A stretch of 64,000 bases of DNA, from positions 1 through 64,000 of the forward strand of contig JBGCEJ010000012.1 in assembly GCA_045106235.1 (NCBI GenBank). The letters run 5' to 3'. The notes below the pieces were generated by a model. It saw only the letters and a program-made list of their open reading frames with translations. It did not search any database and was not told the DNA's origin. Origin of the DNA: UBA4427 sp045106235 (lineage in GTDB: Bacteria; Myxococcota_A; UBA9160; UBA4427). The position numbers and the translations under genes are program-made. Shown here one piece after another: positions 59,366 to 64,000 of this stretch; position 1 is the stretch's first letter; every line of letters begins with the position of its first letter.

Positions 59366-60184
59366 TTATTGCGCCTGATTTTCCTCTTGAAGCCGAAGGG
59401 TAGTCACCCTCAGGTCCTCGACAGTTCGGGCCCAATCTCCGCGCCGAAGCGTTTCTGAGAGAACCGGTCGAATCTCGACCCGCCGCCATTGTCGGAAGCA
59501 GCGGCGGTCGACCTCGGGGCAGGCGGAGGGGGGACGCGAGAACGAGACGCCCGAAACCACGGCGAGCCGTTCTAGATCCTTGGCATCGTTCTCGGAAAGG
59601 CCTTGGGGCCCCACGAGGAAGAGCAGCACGCCCAGCGCCTTTTGTTGGGAGCTCACCATATTCGTTTCATATGGATTGCGCATCGCGCGGGGGTCCGCGT
59701 GGCCTCGGATTTCGATCGATTCGAGACTCTCCCAGAGGGCCGGCAAGCGGCGCATGCGCGCCAGGTAAGTCGTCATGGCCGCTGCGACATATTCACGTTC
59801 GTCGAGGCCGAGCTCAGCCCCGCCCGAGGGTTGAAAAAGGCTTTCGGGAAGGGTGATAACCCCGGTCTCGCAATCCGGCTCCAGCTCGAGTCCGACAAGC
59901 ACAGGCTCTTGGCAGAGCGAGGCAAAGGCCGCCTCGATCGAGGACAGGGAGCGTTCGGCGGGTGTGACAAGGGCGAGGAGGCGCGGCGAAATCGATTCGA
60001 CGAGGGCGCTCGCACTCTGGCCAGATCCTGCGCCGGTGCTGCCCGAGAGGCCGATGACGGCGAGCAGCGCCAAGGCGATCACGGTGATTGCGGCCCACCA
60101 GTCGCCCAGCCCGTCGCCGGATCGGTTGGAGGCGGACGTCGAGCGATCCGCTGCGGACGCCCGGTTTCGGAATCGGCTTGCCAT
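59366..60184 (-). CDS. ZorB/MotB-like protein with OmpA-type peptidoglycan domain
   Basis: A 272-residue partner of the upstream stator protein. After a 27-residue cytoplasmic start comes one helix (WWAAITVIALALLAVIGLSG, residues ~29-48) headed by Asp28, where MotB/ExbD/ZorB keep the proton-carrying Asp. The periplasmic part ends in an OmpA-like domain: SIEIRGHADPRAMRNPYETN, SSQQKALGVLLFL and the terminal RRVEIRP (compare NRRVEI). It starts 3 nt after the ZorA-like stop, so the subunits are co-translated in stator-like fashion. It should anchor to peptidoglycan. No ZorC, D or E gene is next to it. Confidence 0.85.
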   Translation of the reverse strand: MASRFRNRASAADRSTSASNRSGDGLGDWWAAITVIALALLAVIGLSGSTGAGSGQSASALVESISPRLLALVTPAERSLSSIEAAFASLCQEPVLVGLELEPDCETGVITLPESLFQPSGGAELGLDEREYVAAAMTTYLARMRRLPALWESLESIEIRGHADPRAMRNPYETNMVSSQQKALGVLLFLVGPQGLSENDAKDLERLAVVSGVSFSRPPSACPEVDRRCFRQWRRVEIRPVLSETLRRGDWARTVEDLRVTTLRLQEENQAQ

Positions 60185-60187
60185 GCT

Positions 60188-62509
60188 CTACTTCTTCTTG
60201 CCCGAAGATGAGGAGCCGCCAGACTCCTTTCCGTCAGGTCCCTTTCCCTTTTTTCCGCTCGACTGAGGAGGTTCGTCCGTCGCCTTGTCGCCGGGGGAGT
60301 CCTCCCCGGGCCGGCCCGGGCCGAGCAGGCCAGACAGCTTGAGGTCGTCGCCGAGCTCGCGGTCCGGCGTGGGAAAATGGCGAACGTTCGAGGGCTGGTC
60401 ATCGGGCTGATCGAAGCGGGCGAAGGGGTCAGGTCCCTGTGCCCGGGGCGCGCCGACGCGGAACCCGGAGAAACTCGGGCTGTTTTCATCCTCGGCGTCG
60501 TTCTCAGCGCTGCCCGCCTTGTCGGCGGCTCGATCCCCGGCGATGAGCGCAGCGGCTTTCGCGCTGGCATCGCTGCTCTTTGCCGTCGGCGCGTCCCCGC
60601 TCTTGGCGCCGAGCGTGGTGGCCGTTCGCGTTGAAGGGCTTGCGGGGGTGGAGGTTGCGGAGGGAGAAGCGGGGGTGCTGGTCGCGGGCGCGGCTGACCA
60701 GCTTCGCTCTCGCGTCGGCGATTCATCTGATTTCTCAGCGTCGCGCGAATCCGGTCGTCGGCGTGTGCCGTCTGCGGCGCCGCTATCGAAGAACCCTACG
60801 GCATCGCTGGTTAACTTGAGTCGCCGGCTGAGATCGCTGCCCGCGCCTTGGAGACGGCGGCTTTCTTCGTGAATTTCTTGCCGAAGCGACTCCATCGTTT
60901 TGTCGATTTGTCGCGTATGGCTCGTGAACTCGGTAATTGCCCGGGTGATTTCGTCGACACGGCCGTCGACTTCTCCGAGTCCCGAACGCAGCGGTTTGAG
61001 CGCTGTATTCATCCATTGCTGGAGGGCTTCGACTTCGCCGCGCACGCGGTCAAGGGCCACATGCGTTTCGCGGGTCGTTCCTTCCGCCGCACGAATCGGC
61101 ACGGCCAGGCGTTCGATTGTTTCGTTGCTCTCGGACAAGGTGTCGCGGAGCTGTCCGACAGTCGAACCTAACACGTTGTCGACTTCGCGCAGCGAACGCT
61201 GAAGCGAGTCGCCGAGTCCGTCGCCCAGCCCCGTGAGCGCGCGGCGAATCTCGCCGAGGGAGAGCTCGATGAACTGGCGCTGGTCGCTGACGCCGGTTGC
61301 CGCGTGCTCGAGCGAGCTGCGCACGCCCTCCGCTGTGCGCGCCACAACGGTTTGGGTATCGCCGATGCGGTCCGAGGTGTCTGCCAGGGAGCGACTTGTG
61401 GCGGAAAGATGCTCGAGAACGGGCTTCATCGTGCCCGCAGAGCTGCTCATCGACCGCGCCGCTTCTTCGACCGACTTCGCCGAATCCGTGAGCGTTCGTG
61501 CGACACGGTCTTGTGTCTTCGAGTTCTCGACCATGCGCTCGAAAGTTTCAGCAAGGCCGCCGGTCACGGAAGACTGATGCTCGACGGCGCGTTGGAGCGC
61601 GGTGCGGAGTTCGCTCAGATGATGTTCGACGCCTTGGCGGACGGAAAGGGAGAGTTCCTGGACGACGGTATGGAGAGCGCCCCGCTGTTCCTGGGAGACG
61701 AGGTTGGCGGAGCGGGCGGTGGATTGTTCGATGCGCTGGAGGCCGCGGTCCATTCGCTCGTTCAGCTCGTTCGCGAAGCCGGCGAGCTCACGGCCGAGAT
61801 TGTCGAGGCTCTTCTGTTGAGTCTGCCGCGTGAGTTCCGCGAGTTCGCCCGGGGAGACGGAGCCGAATGCGCGCTCGAGCAGCGCGTCGAGTCCGCGACT
61901 TCGGGCGTCGAATCCCCCCTCGATCAGGCGCGTCACGACGGAGGTGATGATCGAAAGCAGGAAGCCCCAAGCGGTCGCGCGAAGTGCCATGCCGACCTGG
62001 GTGGCCATCCACGATTCGCGAGTGCCATCGGCGAGTTCTGCGCCGCCGAGCCCGCCGAGGCTCGGAATCAAGCCAAAGAGGGCGGCGAGGACGCCGAAGC
62101 CGAGGAAGAGGCCGGGCAGGATGGGCAGAAGGCTCCGCCGAGGGCCGAAAGGGAGGAGGGGACGATCTTCCAGGACGTCGATCAGCCGAATCGGCGACCG
62201 AGAGATGTTCTCCGTCACCTGGGCGGTGTTCCAGCGCCGTTCGAACTCTTGAAAGCTCTCCGCAAGCGGCGTGGTTTTCAGGAGTTCTCGGATCGCGGCG
62301 CGATTATCCGCGAAGGCTTCGGGATGCTGCGCGGAGATGACCCGGTCGAGCTGGCCTTCCAAGCGAAAGAGGCGGAAGAGCCGAATCGCGAGCGGGATCA
62401 GCACGATGATCGCCGCAAGCGCGAAAATGCCCAGGACCGATCCGATGACGCGCTGTGTAGCGAGATCGGTGGACCAGAAAATTGAAGAAAGGGAGTAGGG
62501 GTCGCCCAC
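60188..62509 (-). CDS. ZorA-like MotA/ExbB-family stator protein with long tail
   Basis: A 773-residue protein. Helices lie at residues ~21-46, ~127-152 (LLPILPGLFLGFGVLAALFG) and ~168-195 (TQVGMALRATAWGFLLSIIT), the last two matching the MotA/TolQ/ExbB channel core. From residue ~200 to ~560 is a long charged helical tail rich in heptads (QRIEQSTARSANLVSQEQRG, ETFERMVENSKTQDRVARTL, VDEITRAITEFTSHTRQID), followed by ~210 residues of low-complexity Ser/Pro/Ala/Lys ending SGKKK. ZorA of Zorya anti-phage systems has the same core and long intracellular tail. GTG 62509 has GGAG ten nt upstream. First gene of a three-gene operon. Confidence 0.85.
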   Translation of the reverse strand: MGDPYSLSSIFWSTDLATQRVIGSVLGIFALAAIIVLIPLAIRLFRLFRLEGQLDRVISAQHPEAFADNRAAIRELLKTTPLAESFQEFERRWNTAQVTENISRSPIRLIDVLEDRPLLPFGPRRSLLPILPGLFLGFGVLAALFGLIPSLGGLGGAELADGTRESWMATQVGMALRATAWGFLLSIITSVVTRLIEGGFDARSRGLDALLERAFGSVSPGELAELTRQTQQKSLDNLGRELAGFANELNERMDRGLQRIEQSTARSANLVSQEQRGALHTVVQELSLSVRQGVEHHLSELRTALQRAVEHQSSVTGGLAETFERMVENSKTQDRVARTLTDSAKSVEEAARSMSSSAGTMKPVLEHLSATSRSLADTSDRIGDTQTVVARTAEGVRSSLEHAATGVSDQRQFIELSLGEIRRALTGLGDGLGDSLQRSLREVDNVLGSTVGQLRDTLSESNETIERLAVPIRAAEGTTRETHVALDRVRGEVEALQQWMNTALKPLRSGLGEVDGRVDEITRAITEFTSHTRQIDKTMESLRQEIHEESRRLQGAGSDLSRRLKLTSDAVGFFDSGAADGTRRRPDSRDAEKSDESPTRERSWSAAPATSTPASPSATSTPASPSTRTATTLGAKSGDAPTAKSSDASAKAAALIAGDRAADKAGSAENDAEDENSPSFSGFRVGAPRAQGPDPFARFDQPDDQPSNVRHFPTPDRELGDDLKLSGLLGPGRPGEDSPGDKATDEPPQSSGKKGKGPDGKESGGSSSSGKKK

Positions 62510-62630
62510 GTTGAGAATGCTCCGAGGATGATTTCGGGGTCAAGCCTCAGACGTTAGCACTCTTACCTCCGCGTCTGGAGATCTGGGATGCCCGGGGGAA
62601 AGTCGGACTTCGCGGATCTTCGGGCGCGGT

Positions 62631-64000
62631 TCAGTTCTCCACCATTTCTTCCAGGGGCGGACAGGTGCACATGAGATTCCGGTCGCCGTACGCGTTGTCG
62701 ATTCTCGACACGGGAGGCCAGAATTTATGCGTCCGCGTCCACGGCGCGGGGTAGGCCGCTTCCTCGCGGGTGTAGGCGAATGGCCATTCCGTGGCACAGA
62801 CGATTTCCGCGGGATGCGGCGCGTTCTTGAGTGGTGAAGCAGATTCGCTGACTTCGCCGCGTTCGATGACCCGGATTTCTTCTCGAATCCGGATCAGCGC
62901 TTCGCAGAGCCGGTCGAGCTCTTCCTTCGATTCGCTCTCGGTGGGCTCGATCATCAGCGTTCCGGCGACCGGGAACGACATGGTTGGGGCATGGAAGCCG
63001 TAGTCGATCAACCGTTTGGCGATGTCTTCGACATTGATGTCGGCGCTTCTTTCGAAGGGGCGGCAATCGATGATGAACTCGTGGGCGACGCGTCCGCCGG
63101 GACCCGTATAAAGAACGTCGTAATGATCCGAGAGCCGGCGTGCCATGTAGTTGGCGTTCAGAATCGCGATCTGGGTGGCACGAGTCAGTCCCTCGGCCCC
63201 CATCAGCGCGATATAGGCCCAGGAGATCGGCAGGATCGAGGGGCTTCCGAAAGGCGCCGCCGAAACCGCGCCGTCTCCGGCGACGGGATGTCCAGGGAGA
63301 AAAGGCCGGAGATGTTCTGCGGCGCAGATCGGTCCCATACCGGGACCGCCGCCGCCGTGTGGGATCGAGAATGTTTTGTGGAGGTTCAGATGGCAGACGT
63401 CGGCGCCGATCTCAGCAGGAGAGGTTAGGCCGACCTGGGCGTTCATGTTCGCGCCGTCCATGTAGACCTGTCCGCCGGCTTCGTGGATCACGCTACAAAT
63501 TTCGCGAACAGCTTCTTCGAACACACCGTGTGTGGAAGGGTACGTGATCATCAGCGCGCCGAGCTCATCGGAGTACTCCTCGACGCGCTGGCGCAGGTCG
63601 TTCACGTCGATGTTTCCGCGATCATCGCATTTGACGGAAACGCAACGGAAGCCCGCGATCACCGCGCTCGACGCATTCGTGCCATGGGCCGAGACGGGGA
63701 TCAGGCAGACGTTCCGCGGCGCGGCGCCCGTCGTCTTTTGGTTTTCGAGATGGAAGCGGCGAATGGCCAGGAGGCCGGCGTATTCACCCTGAGAGCCCGC
63801 GTTCGGCTGAAGGGATACCGCAGGGAGTCCGGTGATCTGGCCGAGCCAAGTCTCCAGCTGCTCAAAAAGCGCTGAGTAGCCCGCGGCTTGATCTGCAGGC
63901 GCGTAGGGGTGGAGGCCGCCGAACTCAGGCCAGGTCACGGGGATCATCTCCACCGTCGCATTCAGTTTCATCGTGCAGGAGCCCAGCGGGATCATGGATG
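62631..64000 (-). CDS. gcvP: Glycine dehydrogenase (P-protein) C-terminal part, 5' end outside window
   Basis: The gene enters from the right edge; 456 codons are visible. It is the PLP-dependent decarboxylase of the glycine cleavage system. SMIPLGSCTMKLNAT-type sequence (here MIPLGSCTMKLNATVEMIPV), QPNAGSQGEYAGLLAIRR, HGTNASSAVIAGF, the PLP Lys in HLNLHKTFSIPHGGGGPGMG, and the C-terminal YGDRNLMCTCPPLEEM match full-length GcvP (~950 residues). In two-gene forms this would be GcvPB, but a frame continuing past the window edge is more likely. It lies 121 bp upstream of the stator operon on the same strand. Confidence 0.94.
   Translation of the reverse strand, partial: SMIPLGSCTMKLNATVEMIPVTWPEFGGLHPYAPADQAAGYSALFEQLETWLGQITGLPAVSLQPNAGSQGEYAGLLAIRRFHLENQKTTGAAPRNVCLIPVSAHGTNASSAVIAGFRCVSVKCDDRGNIDVNDLRQRVEEYSDELGALMITYPSTHGVFEEAVREICSVIHEAGGQVYMDGANMNAQVGLTSPAEIGADVCHLNLHKTFSIPHGGGGPGMGPICAAEHLRPFLPGHPVAGDGAVSAAPFGSPSILPISWAYIALMGAEGLTRATQIAILNANYMARRLSDHYDVLYTGPGGRVAHEFIIDCRPFERSADINVEDIAKRLIDYGFHAPTMSFPVAGTLMIEPTESESKEELDRLCEALIRIREEIRVIERGEVSESASPLKNAPHPAEIVCATEWPFAYTREEAAYPAPWTRTHKFWPPVSRIDNAYGDRNLMCTCPPLEEMVEN

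Noticed and set aside
61304..62485. 393-codon open frame antisense to the ZorA-like gene
   Set aside because: Shadow of a heptad-rich gene; no domain, no ribosome site.
58596..62509. Complete Zorya anti-phage system
   Set aside because: Only ZorA- and ZorB-like genes are present; no ZorC, ZorD or ZorE, so I call it ZorAB-like only.

Overview
This is a 64 kb stretch of G+C-rich bacterial chromosome, densely coded on both strands, with about 52 protein genes. I see no rRNA, tRNA, transposase, phage or CRISPR array. The mix fits an uncultured deltaproteobacterial or Myxococcota-like lineage: several PilZ proteins with degenerate receivers, a type IV pilin, a TIGR04073 exosortase-associated protein, three short-chain dehydrogenases, a sulfotransferase, a Baeyer-Villiger-type monooxygenase, a PP2C phosphatase, an FHA-cyclase protein and a single-fold bacterial histone. 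The lineage is an inference from gene content, not a phylogeny.

Layout. 1-3.8 kb: 3' part of an Rhs/YD-repeat gene with a membrane insert, coupled to a lipoprotein gene. 3.9-12.3 kb: monooxygenase, SRPBCC protein, YcaQ-type DNA glycosylase, SDR, sulfotransferase, sulfatase, cupin and PilZ genes. 12.4-16.5 kb: a Tat-exported molybdopterin oxidoreductase operon (short Fe-S subunit, catalytic subunit, TorD-like chaperone) behind a striking palindrome. 16.5-19.2 kb: csoR-copA copper operon with its operator visible. 19.2-25.8 kb: mazG, a periplasmic FKBP, an esterase and uvrA. 25.9-31.7 kb: MscS channel, SDR, PP2C phosphatase, bacterial histone, amidohydrolase and receiver-PilZ. 31.7-38.1 kb: gluQ, SDR, amidohydrolase, metallophosphoesterase, quinone oxidoreductase, methyltransferase. 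38.2-46.3 kb: ahcY, a coiled-coil membrane protein, tyrosine phosphatase, hslO, thyA-folA, cation antiporter with EIIA domain. 46.4-50.1 kb: TraB-family protein, msrPQ, TIGR04073 protein. 50.1-56.8 kb: hypothetical genes, type IV pilin with a downstream membrane protein, double-PilZ protein, arfB and a small DNA-binding-like protein. 56.9-64 kb: FHA-FHA-cyclase protein, a three-gene unit (ZorA-like tailed stator, ZorB-like OmpA-domain protein, lipoprotein), and the C-terminal part of gcvP.

The best candidates for something new are the ZorAB-like stator pair, which travels with a lipoprotein instead of the Zorya effectors (58.6-62.5 kb), and the 62-residue bacterial histone with a possible structured leader (29.27-29.51 kb). 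Next come the molybdoenzyme operon with its seven-cysteine Fe-S subunit, the Rhs protein with a hydrophobic block inside its core, and an eight-unit 12-bp repeat array at 33.5 kb.
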